The notes under the pieces were generated by a model. It saw nothing but the letters and a program-made list of their open reading frames with translations. It was not told where the DNA came from and did no database searches. Shown here piece by piece: positions 1-11,900 of a DNA stretch of 64,000 nucleotides. Position numbers and translations under genes: made by a program. This DNA is from Ophiostoma sp. CBS 140.51. Taxonomy: Eukaryota > Ascomycota > Sordariomycetes > Ophiostomatales > Ophiostomataceae. Position 1 is the stretch's first letter; each line of letters begins with the position of its first letter. Location: the NCBI GenBank assembly GCA_029298735.1, contig JANSLP010000112.1, positions 1-64,000 on the forward strand. The letters are read 5' to 3'.

Positions 1-49
1 TTATCTATCTCTCATAAACATTTATCCCTTTCCTACTAAAGCTACATTT

Positions 50-98
50 CTTTTTTTTTTTTTTTTTCTTTCTTTTTTTTTTTTTTTTTTTTTTTTTT
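50..98. repeat. Poly-T tract
   Basis: A run of almost pure T, broken only by a few C bases, lies about 300 bases past the LSG1 stop codon. It is simple low-complexity sequence of the kind common between fungal genes. On the LSG1 strand it reads as poly-A. It could mark 3' flanking sequence, but nothing proves a role. No gene is visible in bases 1-396. Confidence 0.85.
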
Positions 99-396
99 TG
101 AAAAACAACGAAAAAAAAAACCAGCTGATAAATATATTCATTGCATCATTGCACGTTCTTTTCACAGTGCATTTATATTCATTCCATTTAATGATGATTG
201 ATATTGAGTCCTCTAATCGTCGAAATGATCAGTTTAAAATGATACGCAACGCCGTGTGTGAAGTAAAACTATCCACAAAGAATGCAAAGAATGCAAGAAT
301 TCAAAGACGTAAGAATAACCAGACGTGCGTGCAAACAGCAGTCACACAACTTTTGCAATACCGTTCCCTTTCCTTTTGTTCCTCTCCTTTATCCCT

Positions 397-2649
397 TTAC
401 CGGTCCTCACCCCATGCCTCAATGGCATTGCTCGGCATCTTCTTCTTGCCCTTGCCCCGCTGGCCACCCTTGAAGTGCTTCTTGCTGTCTGCTGCAATTT
501 TGGCTGCTGCCCGTGCATCCTCGGCGTCCAGACCCTTGGCCAGCGCGTCCATGGTCCGCGCCTTGCGGCCCGTCAGCTTCTTGCCGCCGACCGTGGCACC
601 GCCCTCAGCCGCCTGAGCGGCTAGTTCGGCCTGGCCTTGTTCCGTGTACTTGTGGCTAAACGGCTTCACGACGATGCCGCGGTTGCCGCTGGCGTTCTCA
701 CGGAAGAAGTTCTTGTCGAGATCGCGGGACTTGGTGCTCTGCTTCTCGCGGATGGGCAGGGTCATGGCGACGTCCTCCATAGGCTCGCCGTCCGTGTCCT
801 CCTCCTCGCTAGCCTCCTCCTCATCGTCGTCCATCTCCTCATCTTCGTCAGATGTAAAATCGCTCGACTCTTCGTCCTCCTCCAGCTCCCAGGCGTTGGG
901 GCCGGCCTTCTTTGCCGCCTTCTTGGAAGGGCGCTTCAGGCTCGGACCTGTGGCGGAGTTTTTGGACTTGGAGCTGACTCTGGACTCATCATCCGCTGCA
1001 GCCGCAGCGGCCATGGCAATCTGCCGCTTCTCGGGCAGGTGCTTGTGGTCGTACAGCTCACGGTTGAAGTCCATGGGATCAATGTTGTGACCGGGGGGCG
1101 GTGCCACAAACAGCAGCTTGCCGTTGACGTAGTCCTTGAGCACATACCGAGCGGCACGCGACTCGTCGGGCTGACCCTGACCTGTGCGGGTGAAACCACG
1201 GGCACGGGCATACGCCGACAGCAGCTCCTCGGCCGTGGGGACACCCGTACCGCCCTCACTTATGTTCTGCACGCGAATGTGGATACCGTAGACAGCCTCC
1301 AAAAAGGCCTTGGGGATGCGTGCCGTGACAAGCTGGCAGGGGCCTGTGAACTCGCGCAGCTGGTCGATGGGCAGGATGCCGTTGCAGACCAGGTCGGCCT
1401 TGGTCGTGGCAAAGTTGGGGAACACGAGACCGGGACAATCACACAGGGTGACGCGGGGGCTCAGCTCAATGGTCTGGAAGTGCTTGGTCTTGCCGGGCGT
1501 CGACGACACAGACACCTTCTTGGCACCAATGAGTGCGTTGATGGTGGACGACTTGCCGACGTTGGGGTAGCCGACGAGACCGACCTTGAGCTTGCGCGTT
1601 GGGTCGTCGGTTTTCGGGGCGTGCTTCAGGAACAGTGCCTCGAGCTCGTCCACGGACAGGATACGTGTGTCGAGCTCGTCGGCCTCCTCCTTGTTGTCTT
1701 CCGTCTCCTCCTTCTCGTCGTCCTCCTCCTTTGCTGGTGTTGCTGGTGCTTTGGAGGCATTGCCGCCAGCTGCTGCCCGCCGCTCCTCCTCCTCCTCCTC
1801 GGCCTGGCGAAGCTCGTTCTGCTCCTTGGCCATGTGTGCCGAGAAGAACTTGTAGGCAATCTTGTTCTCCGTCAGGTGCTGCGCCCACGCGCGTCTTTGC
1901 CGGTCTGTCATCATGTCGGCCTTGTTGATCAGCAACAAGTTCTGCTTGGCCGGGTCGACGGACTTGACGTAGTCCTCCAAGTCGTCGGACCGGAAGACGA
2001 GAGGATTGCGCGCATCGACAATCTGCACAATCAGGTCGGACCGCTCAATAACACGCCACAGCTGGCGCCAGACCTCCAGATTCCGCTCAAAGGGCGTCAT
2101 CAGCAGGTCCTGGTTCCGTTGCAGCTCGGCGAGGCCACGGCGCCACACCAGGAAACTCTCACGCTCGGCCTTGTCGAGCTCGGCGGCCGTCATGCTGGCG
2201 TCCCACTGCGGGCGACGCGGCACTGTCAAGCGTTCGCGGTTCTGGTTGTGCAGCTTGAGGCGGCGGCCCTCCTCGGCGTCGGTCAGCAGGTAGGGGTTCT
2301 TCTGGTCCGTGTGGATGATCTGGGAGTTGTTCATCTTGACGGCGCGGAAGTTGGTGTCGGCGTAGGCGGCCGTGGACAAAAACTCCTCGATGGCGCCCTG
2401 CTCCGTGATGGAGCGCATCTTGACCCACGCAGCATCGGCGCGGTCGTTTGTAATATACTGCAAACGTTAGACTCTATTAAATAGTATTCTGAAAAGGGGT
2501 ATTGACGCCCAACTTACATCTTCACCGGTCGCATGGTTTTTGCGAGTGATACCGGCGCGGTACTGGTCTTTTCCCTTTCCGTTTCCGAACCGGTCGTTCA
2601 TCAGCGCATTGCCGAGACCGACCGTCTTTTTCGACTTGGGCATACCCAT
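397..2649 (-). CDS. LSG1: Large-subunit GTPase 1 (Lsg1), two exons
   Basis: Cytoplasmic GTPase of late 60S maturation; in yeast Lsg1 acts with Nmd3 release before subunits enter translation. Exon 1 is 2649-2518 (44 codons, beginning MGMPKSKKTVG) and exon 2 is 2457-397. The 60-nt intron (2458-2517) has a GTAAGT donor and CTAACG before CAG. Joined length is 730 aa, against about 640 in yeast. The G motifs are circularly permuted as in the YlqF/Nog2/Lsg1 family: G4 NKAD near residue 222 comes before the P-loop GYPNVGKSS near 340 and DCPGL near 384. An acidic linker of about 50 residues separates G4 from G1, and an acidic stretch near residues 570-605 is followed by a basic C-terminus. The gene shares an 806-bp divergent promoter with LTV1. 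The start is chosen because the upstream exon restores the conserved N-terminus; a second ATG lies two codons in. Confidence 0.93.
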
Positions 2650-3455
2650 CGTGACGGGTTGCTATGCGATGGCTTTCGATGGATTTGGTTCTGTTGTGAA
2701 GGGTGGTATTTGGGGGGCTTTTGGGGGAGGCTTGGAGGTGTCGCGTGTTAATGATGCAGTCGAAGTCGTTGGAGATGCTAAATGAATTGGATATTGGCGA
2801 TAGAGATAGGATAGCGATCCCTTGGCAAAGACCGCGGCGATGTCGAGTCTATATACAACGAAACGGTCGAAACAAAAACAACCAAGAAAAAAGATGGAAG
2901 CCTTGTTTTGTGTGTCGCCCTCTGAAATCTTCACACTGCCTATGGCAAAGTATTCTGGTCGCTCTTGCCGTACAAAAAGTACAAAAAGGCTGATTAATAG
3001 CGGGGAGGGGCGATTTTTTCCCAACTTGGCGCTATGTCGGCGGTAGTGGTGGAAGGTATGACTGATTTTTCTCAGTCGTCACTGCCCTCGCTGCGCCCAC
3101 CCCGCCAAAGGACTGCCCCAAAAGCCTATGAATCAGAATGAGTGCGATAAGATAAGAAAAAATTAAAGCGGGGCCACTCTTTTGTAAGGCGTTCACCTGG
3201 TTCGCCAGTACCATGGCCATACACTTTTTTTTTTTTTTTTGGTAGCGCGGCCTGAACGTTAATCGGGGTCCTCGACTTTCTCGATATCACATCCCACACA
3301 CACACATCGCTTCCTTCGACGGCATTTCTTCTTGCAACGATCTCCATCTCCATACAACAAAAAGTCCACGGTCCTGACGATATCCGAAACCTTTCCCCAC
3401 ACTCGACACCACCCACAGCCACAAGAAAACAGTTACACATTTCCTGATCGCAGCC
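2650..3455. promoter_or_regulatory. Divergent promoter of LSG1 and LTV1
   Basis: This 806-bp region separates the start codons of two divergent ribosome-assembly genes. It holds overlapping GATAAG sites at 3146-3156, the first preceded by C (CGATAAG). A run of A's and AATT follows at once, reminiscent of the yeast RRPE element. A T-run lies near 3225-3240. A pyrimidine-rich stretch precedes the LTV1 start. No coding potential was recognised. That these sites act on both genes is inference. Confidence 0.6.
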
Positions 3456-4970
3456 ATGGCGCCTCGCCGCAAGTGGATGTAAGTGATGGACCCCCACTTG
3501 ATATCGATGCCCTCATCGGGACTTTGACATGTGCAACACTCGTCGCATTGCCATCTCATATCGAATGACATGAACTAACACATCTTTCTCCCCTCTAGTG
3601 ACAAGAAGACGGCGGCGCACTTCACGCTCGTCCATCGCCCGCAAAATGACCCCCGCATCCACGACGAGTCGGCCCCGGCCATGGTGCTCAACCCGACACA
3701 GGCACCCAACGCCGGCGGCAGCTCCATGGCCAGCGGCACCAGCGTGAAATCCCGGCAGCTGGATGATCTGGCATCCCAGCTGGGCTCCGACGTCGACGAG
3801 ATCCGCGACAACGAGGGCGAGGCCGCCAACTTTGGCGTCTACTTTGATGACTCGTCGTATGACTACATGCAGCACTTGCGCGAGATTGGCCAGGGCGGCG
3901 GCGAGGCCGTGTTTGTCGAGTCGACGGCGTCGCTGAACGCGGCCAACAAGAGCCGGCAAAAGACGTCGCTGGCCGATGCTCTGCAACAGATGGACCTGCA
4001 GCACCGGTCCGAGGAGCTGCTGGATGAAGACATCTTGCCGGCCAAGGCGCTGCAGCGCGTGACGTACCAGAACCAGCAGGATGTTCCGGACGCCATTGCG
4101 GGTTTCAAGCCGGACATGGACCCGCGCCTGCGTGAAGTCTTGGAGGCGCTCGAGGACGAGGCGTACGTGGACGACGACGAGGAGAACGACGACGTGTTCC
4201 AGGAGCTCGCCAAGGACGGCGAGGAGCTGGACCAGTACGAGTTTGAGGATCAGTACGGTTACGACGATGACGACGAGGGCTGGGAGTCGGATGCCACTGA
4301 GAAGCCCGGGCAGCCACGGACGGGCTTTGAGGATAGCAAGGCCACTGGTTCCAAGGGTGAAGTTGGCGAGAATGAAGACGACGAGGCACGTGACACAGTG
4401 CCCGAGCTGGTCGACCTGTCCGGCGCTGTTGGCGCACCACCACCCGAGAAGGAGGGCGCGGACGACTGGATGGAGGATTTTAAGAAGTTCAAAAAGGACC
4501 AGTCCACGACTGTGTCGGGTGCACCCAAGAAGAAGCTCACACCGGCCATGTCCGATGTCCAGTCGTCCATCTGGACCACCAACACCGCCGGTGGCCGCAA
4601 GAAGAAGCGCAAGGGCGCGTTGACCGAAATGTCGGGCTTCTCCATGACATCGTCGTCGCTCGTGCGCACAGAGCAGATGAGTCTGCTGGATGCACGGTTC
4701 GACAAGATTGACGAGCTCTACAACCAGGACGAGCTTGACGAGGACGGTTTCGGTGACGACATGAAGTCTGTGTCGGCCTTTTCGACCACGTCGAGCGTGC
4801 AGGGCCCGCTGCGTGGCGACTTTAACGGCATCATGGACGACTTCTTGGGCGGCTACTCGATGCAGGGCAAGCGGGCGGTCAAGAAGGGCCGGCAGCAGTC
4901 GGGTCTGGAGCAGCTGGAGGAGATCCGGCGGGGGCTGGGCCCGGCACGTTTCAACACGCGGAAGAAGTAG
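3456..4970 (+). CDS. LTV1: 40S ribosome-assembly factor Ltv1, two exons
   Basis: Ltv1 accompanies the pre-40S particle from nucleus to cytoplasm, near the small-subunit beak (uS3/uS10), and is released after casein-kinase phosphorylation (known from yeast). Exon 1 is only 23 nt (3456-3478, MAPRRKW plus AT). The 120-nt intron (3479-3598) has a GTAAGT donor and CTCTAG acceptor. Exon 2 begins at 3599 and gives I-DKKTAAHFTLVHRPQ, the family's conserved N-terminus. Joined length is 464 aa, almost the same as yeast Ltv1 (463). The middle is acidic (about residues 220-280). The C-terminus is basic and ends in ARFNTRKK, with an EEIRRGLGPARF segment typical of the family. The apparent ATG at 3681 is not the start, because it would lose the conserved first 75 residues. 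Confidence 0.92.
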
Positions 4971-5907
4971 GTTGTCGAGACGGTGTGTCTGCGAGGGACA
5001 GCCAGAAAAAGGGGAGATAGGAGGACAGAGTTGGAATCATTTGGAAGGCGTTTTTTGTTCTGCTATTTGCCGTATTTTGCATTTTGCCTGGGCTTGACTT
5101 TAAGGATACTAGAAAAGTTATATTTTAGTTTTTGTAACGACCCAATGAATGAATAATAGAACCTTGGTCACTGAACGGAGAGAAAATAAATGTGACGAGC
5201 TTTGATGTCGGTGAGCTTTTTGAAGTTGTATTACTTTGACGATTGATGCGTGTTCACGTGACCTCGAATGTCGATGAGGTTCGTTTGACTGAAAGTATTC
5301 TCATGAAGACCGGAAGCGACCGCACGGAAACGTGTTCGAATCTGCTCTTTTGCCTCGAGATTTCGAAAGTGAAATGAAGTGAAGAGAAAACAAGATCCAT
5401 CTGCCATTGTCATTGCGAGGCCTTGCTGTCCTCTTGGCTGGCTCAAAGTGTTTCCTCAATCGAGGAGCTTGGACCATGCGCAGCTACGCGCTAGTCTCGA
5501 GACAGGGCTATTGTCTCCACTTATTTCTTCTGGTCGCTCTTGCTTGTTTTCTTTGCGACTGCCGGCCGTTTTTGCGTTTGTACCTGTTTTGGGGGCGGTG
5601 ACAGCTGGCAGAATTAGCCACGCCTGTTAAGCTGGGCCTGAATAGACGCCAAGGGGCAAGCACTTTCAGTGGATCCGGGGAGCGTCCGCGATAAAAGGGC
5701 AAAACATCACCAACCTCACCTCTCTACGACAACCGACCGATCACCCGCGTATGCGACGACAGACCCGTGCGAACTTGTATTGGAATCGTATTCTGTGACC
5801 TCCGACTTGCCTGTGCCCTCTGTGTGCCCCGCTCGCGCTGCGGCGTCCTCCCGCAGGCCGGGTAGCCTCCAAATGGGCCAGAAGCGCGTTTCTTTGCGAC
5901 GACGACG
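4971..5907. other. Intergenic: LTV1 3' end and SAC3 5' flank
   Basis: About 0.94 kb between tandem genes. The first 250 bases are AT-rich and likely hold the LTV1 3' UTR. The rest leads to the SAC3 start. CGATGAG occurs at 5272-5278. Two short upstream ORFs near the SAC3 start are listed separately. No larger gene was recognised. Confidence 0.6.
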
Positions 5908-5911
5908 ATGA
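5750..5911 (+). promoter_or_regulatory. Two upstream ORFs before the SAC3 first exon
   Basis: uORF1 runs 5750-5797 (15 codons, MRRQTRANLYWNRIL). uORF2 runs 5873-5911 (12 codons, MGQKRVSLRRRR). The TGA stop of uORF2 overlaps the SAC3 start codon at 5908 in the arrangement ATGA, which would allow coupled termination and re-initiation. This is visible in the sequence, but whether the transcript begins far enough upstream to include them is unknown. Confidence 0.4.
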
Positions 5912-8900
5912 CGACGGCGTTCTCCTTTTCGGGCGGTGCACCACAAGCGCAGCCGTCTGCGAACGCATCGAACATGTCGGTAACACTGGGCGGGCCGGCG
6001 GGCGCGTTTGGGCAGCCTCCACCAGGTAAGCAAGTTCCGTCCCTACAACCTACAGTGCAAACCACAGTGATTTTTGGTGCTATTGTGCTCTATTGAGGAG
6101 TGAAACTTCCTCGACTTTTCCTCACTCCCCCCTCACCTTGCTCTCACTTTCGACCTCACTTTTTTGGGCAAGTTATGCCACGTTTTTTCGCCTCTCCCAG
6201 CCACCCACCCGCCTTTTCTGCTGCTGCTGCTGCTGCTGCTGCCACTGCTCGACAATTCCTACGGCAACTGTTATTCGATTCTGCTGCTCGACCTTTTCCC
6301 CTCCTCGAACTGGTATCCCACCTTTTCGCACTTTTCTGCTCGACTTTCCTCGTTTCCTACCCCACGACGGAAAGTCTCAACATCTTTTCTGTTGCACACC
6401 TTTCTCAAGCCTCTGCAAACTTTCTTCTTCGAACATACCACGGTCTCTACATATCGCCTGCGCATCACGACTCTTCTCGTTTTTGCCCACGATATATCGA
6501 CTGCACTTTTACTTTTCTGCTCTCTACATACTCTCGACATTTATTGTCGCTTCTTCTTCTCAAATGACCCCTCCTCGCGAGATTTTTGACCTTTCGAACC
6601 TCTTCCTCACGTCCACATTCTGTCAGGAACCATGGGCAGCGTCATAATGCCGCCTATGCTGGACTTCGCCGCTCTCGCGGCTGCTCGTTCTCGGCCCAAG
6701 TCGACGAAGGATCCAGATATCGATCCTGGCATTGACCCAGCTTCTGCCTCTGCGAAGTCTGGTACCTCCCTCCCTCCGGCTTCTACCCAGACCGACCAAT
6801 CTGAGAAGCTGACTGTTGAGAAGGACATGGTTGTCGACAAGGACACCATGACTACCAAGACTGACACCAAGACCGCCGAGAAGGAAAAGAAGGACGTCGA
6901 CGAGCTTGCGGCCTCGATTGGCTCCCTCGATTTTTTCTCGGCGCCCGCGACCAGCACCGCTTTCTTCTCTGGCCCCGTTGCAGATCCCAAGCGTGACGAA
7001 GCTGAAGCTGGTGACTATCTCGACATGGCCCAAGCTCGCCCAAAGGCTCTTGTCCGCCTGACTGCCCTTGCTGAACCTGCTTCTGAACTGAGTCTTTCGC
7101 TGGCTTCCATGTCCCTCTCTGGTACTGGCAATGGTTCGCGTCCTCGCTCTACCACATCTATGGACCTGGACCTGGTTGACATGGGCAATCCTTTTCTCCG
7201 CGTCGGCAATTGGGGCCAAAAGGGTGATCTCAAGGCCGATGTCAAGGACAAGGACTCTTCTACCAATGCCGCTGGTGACAAGAAGATGCTCGCTCCCCGC
7301 AAGAAGACTCCGGTCTACATCTTCCTCGCACCCAAGCGCAAGGGTCCCAAGCCGCCCCCTGTCTCTTCTTCCTCTGCAGCTCCTGCTCTAGCTTCTGGCC
7401 ATACTTTTGGTCGCTCGTCTCCGCTTGCTTCTGGTCCTGGTCTCACCCCCGTTGCTCTGTCTTCGGCTACCGTTTCTCCTCTTTCGGCTGCACTTGCTTC
7501 TGGCAAGTCGTCTTTCGCTTCTGTCACTAGCAGCGCCAGCACTGAGTCTGCTTCTACCAGCACTACTGTGCCTGACAAGCCAGCTTCTGACGCCGAGACC
7601 AAGACCAAGGCTGTCGAGGAAATGTCTGACTCTATGAAGACTGACCCCGCTGCCTACCCCAAGGACATCAAGCCTACTGCCGACTCTAAGGAGATCGTGC
7701 TTGCTGCCGATACCAAACCCGCTGCCAGCCCCAAGACTGTCGATCTTGCTGCCGAGCCCAAGGACATTGACTCTGCCATGGCCGACTCTCTCTCGATGGC
7801 TATGGAGGGTTTGACCATCGACGTTCCTATCATCATCGTCACTGACACTGATGTCGAGCCCATTGACAAGCCTACCGACAAACCCGTTGAGATGACCTCT
7901 GACCTGCTTTCTGCCGACCTCGCTGACACGCTCGAGGACAAGTTTACTCAATTTGAGACTGCTGCTCAGCCTGCTATCAAGCCTGCTGCTGTCACCTTTC
8001 CCATTGTCCCCATAATTTCCCCAGCTCCTGCCATTGCTCCCATCCCGACAATGTCTCCCCTTATCGTGTCCCCTGTTTCCTAGAAGGAACCAGTCGACAT
8101 GACTGAGGTCAACGAGGAAGAACAGCCCCAGCCAGCTGTCGCCACCGATGCAGATGAGACCAAAGAGTCGACCCCCATCACTGTCGCTCTGCCGTCTAAT
8201 GTCAAGCCTACTGTCCCAGTCACTTCTATTGACTCCGATGACACTGTCGTGGAGGCTAGGAAGGTGCCTGAGAAGGCCGATGAGAAGACATCTGAGCTCA
8301 AGGCTCTGTCTACTGGCCTGCCCACCAGCCTTGCTTCCGACTCCTACAAGATCTCAAAGCGTGCCCACCGTGCAGCTGGCGCTACGGACCTCACTGCCGA
8401 CTATGCTGGCAAGAGCACCTCTTCCGTGCCACCACCTTCCAAGAAGTACCTGGCCAAGATTGGCGCCGACTCTCTTCCTTCACTTGCTGCTTCCGTCCCT
8501 GGCGAGGTCATGGACGACCTGGCTCTTCACGCCATGCAGATGCGTAAGCGTGCCCCGCGCAGCTCTCGCTCCGGCCATGACGCTCATGATAGACACTCTA
8601 TCATGCGTGGTCAGCTTTCTCGTGCACGCACCTCAAATGCTCCGTCACCTCCGGACCTGTCCGAGGGCAGACTCGAGGCCAAGCCCGTTCCTCAGGATTT
8701 GTCTGTGGCTCCCATTGGCGAGTCTCTCGAGCCTGTTGAGCCTGCCGGCCCTTCTGCCATGGAAGTCAACCTGCCTGAGACGCCACCCAAGACCGATGGC
8801 GAGGCAATTCAGCCCACGCTCCCCAAGATTGTGGCTTCTGGTATTGCTGCTTTTACGCCGCCCACTACCCCTTCTGTCACTGTCGAGGCCAGCATCTCGC

Positions 8901-11900
8901 GCATTGTTGCGACGCCCTCCAAGAAGGCTGGTGCCAAGTACGCGATCTGTAGTGCTCTGTCGTCTACCGTCACACCTGTTTCCGACGCCGAGGCTCTCTT
9001 TTCGTATTCTTCCATGGATGATGGCTACGAGGGCTCGTCTGACGAGACCAAGCCTAAGCGCAGGCCGATCCGCACGCTGCGCTCCATTCTCAAGAGACCG
9101 GGCTTCAAGCGTCCGTCGCCCAACACCTCTTCTGCAGCCCGTTTCGGCGACGCTACTTTTGACTATGCCCTCGCCCTGGAGGTGCCAACGACGTCAAAGA
9201 AACGCAGCCAGGATGATGTCGTCGCCTTTCATCAGTCAACCTTCTTGTCCCCGCCTCGCAAGCGAGTTTTATTTGAGGAGGCCAAGGCTCCCGCGGACGT
9301 TCCTCTCTCAGCTGCCTCCCCCGCTCGTGTGGCCAAGCGTCCAGCTAAGCGTGCTGGCGAGGACTTCGCTCCCGGGCCTATCTGTGTGAACAAGGTAGTC
9401 AAAGCCAATGACGACGACACCGATATTGACGAGGACGCCGTTCACGAGGACTGCGCTGCTCCCCTTTCTGATGTTCAGCGCCCGTCCAAGCGCAGTGGTG
9501 AAGATGTTGAGTCCTCGGCTATGTGCGTCAACAAGTCAGTCAAGGCCTCGATCTACGACAAGTATCGCAAGGTCATCGAGTCTTCCACTTCGACGTCTGA
9601 GCCTCCCAAGGTCGCTGACGTCGCGTCTGACCTCGCAAAGCTGGCAATTGACCCCTTCAAGCCTGAGAAGCACTTTGTCCTACCCGTCATCAGGATGCTT
9701 TTCGCCAAGGACAATGGGAGACGAGCTGCTCTTGTCCTGCCCCCACGCAAGAGCAAGAAGAAGAAGAACATTGGCGCTGGTGCTGGTGCTGGTGCTGGTG
9801 CTGGTGTTGGTGGTGATGGTAGTGGCCTCCCGCCCATGGTCAACTGGTCCACTCAGGCCGCTGAGCCCACGCCCGCAACCGATACTATGAAGACGAAGCC
9901 TGGCCGTGTTGACAGTGCCCGTGCCAATGACCGCGCTCCCCCAGGTCAGCGTGCCCGTCGTCGCATTCAGGACAAGATGGACAAGGCGTCGCAGTCACAG
10001 TCACAGCCCTGGGGATCCGTCGCGACCGTCGCCCAGATGGAACTTCCTGACGTTCCTGTCCTCAAGACACTCACCATCCAGGATGTGACTGACGCCATCA
10101 GCTCCATGGCGATTGCTGAGGCTCCCAAGCCTGTTGAGGCCAAGATCAATGCACCCGTCCCTCCCAAGTCCGTTAGCAACGTCCAGGACGTCACTGCAGC
10201 TGTCAACGCAATGGTCATCGCCGAGCCCCCCAAGACATCCGATCTTATCAAGGTTGAGCAGACCAAGGTCGAGGTCATCGAGAAGAAGAAGGTCGAGCAA
10301 CAGGCTCTGCGTGCTTTGCCCATTGTGCCCGCCACACCTGCCACACCTGCCACACCTGGTCACAAGCTTGCCCGTGCCACGAATGCATGGCCGCCTCGCC
10401 AGCTTTCCATTAAGGACCTGACGTCTGCTGTCAGCAGCATGGTCATCGAGGAAGCTCCCAAGGTCTCTGAGGTCCCCAAGGTCCCTGAGGTCCCCAAGAT
10501 GCCCGACGCTCGTAACAAAGCCCCAAAGATGTTCCAGCCTGGTCAGCTGTCAATTGTCATGGCCCAGGATGCCATAGTGCCAAACAAGGTTAAGCAGCAG
10601 CAGCAGCCAATGCCGCTGGTCGAGGAGAAGAAGCCCCACCAGTCTGGCAAGCCTGCCACGCCCGTCACCAACTTTGCCAAGGTCCCGCAGACAGCTGTCG
10701 TCGCGATCTCCTCCAAGGCCTCGCTTGTTTCCAGCTCCAAGCTCTCGACACTCTTTGCCGTTCTTGGTCTCCCCGAGACCCCGAGACCTTCCCATGAGGA
10801 GCTCGCCAAGGATCTTCCAACCAGTTGTCACTACCCGCAGCCCCGTCGCAAACAGCAGCAGCAGAAGCGGGCACTCCCCGATCCCCTTTATGACATCAAA
10901 GACAACATTGAGCTTGCACCCAAGCCAGATCGCATCATGTCGTCTCTGGCAAAGCTTATGCATACATTAACACTTCTTGAACTGAACACAGGTTTTTCTA
11001 CAGGCTTCAATGCCACCACCGCAAATGGCGATACAGCAGCATCGTCTGCTGTTCCCAGCAAACCCTTTGGCGCGCCTTCGGGCAACCTAAATCCTTTCAA
11101 GGCCGCATCGGCAGCTCCCACGACAGCCCCAGCTTTTGGCGGCTTCTCCTCCACGCCCACACCAGCACAGCCCACAGCAGCAGCAACTGCGAATCCCTTC
11201 CAGGCTGCTATGAAGGCCAATGCTCCTCCTGCTTTTGGTGCTGCCTCATCATCACAGCCCACCACTGCCGCTGCCGCCTCGTCCCCTTTCGGCCCACAAG
11301 CAACAGCCACTGCTCCTTCGCCGTCTCCTTTTCAGACCGCTCAGCAGCCAGCTACCGCTCGTGGCGCATCACCTAACCCTTTCCTCGCACAGCAACCATC
11401 AGCAGCTCCCGCCACTGTCTCACCATTTGGAAGCACACCAGGTCCAGCTGCGTCTGCCTCGCCATTTGGCAACACGCCAACACCAGCTACTGCTCCTTCC
11501 ACCGGCTTCTCTGGCTTCCAGCCTGCACCAGCAGCCGCCGGTTTTGGCCAGCCCACTGCGGCTCCAGCTCCCACTTTCACACCAACTCCCGCTCCTGCAG
11601 CGATTGGCTTCGGTCAGCCGACTCCATCAGCTGGTGGTTTCGGTGGCCAGCCAGCTGCCTCTACTGGTTCTGCCTCTGCCTTTGGTGGTCCCTCGCAGCC
11701 GGCATCCAACCCCTTCTCGGCACTCTCCAAGCCGCCTGCTTCCACTCCCTCCCCATCTCCTTTCGCTCCCACATCTGTGACTGCCCCTGCACCTGCCCCT
11801 TCTGCAGCCGCCACATCTGGTGCAGCCACTCTTGCTGCAGCCAAGGCCGCTGCAAAGAAGTCGGTTCATTTCAATCTGGACCCAGTTGCTTCGCAGTCAC

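Noticed and set aside
637..2484. 615-codon plus-strand ORF opposite LSG1
   Set aside because: It mirrors the LSG1 exon on the other strand, has a Leu/Val-rich repetitive translation and no family features. It is a by-product of GC-rich codon use.
6093..6647. 184-codon frame between SAC3 exon 1 and ATG 6632
   Set aside because: Pyrimidine-rich sequence with a CTG repeat; three overlapping frames are open together, so it is intron or leader.
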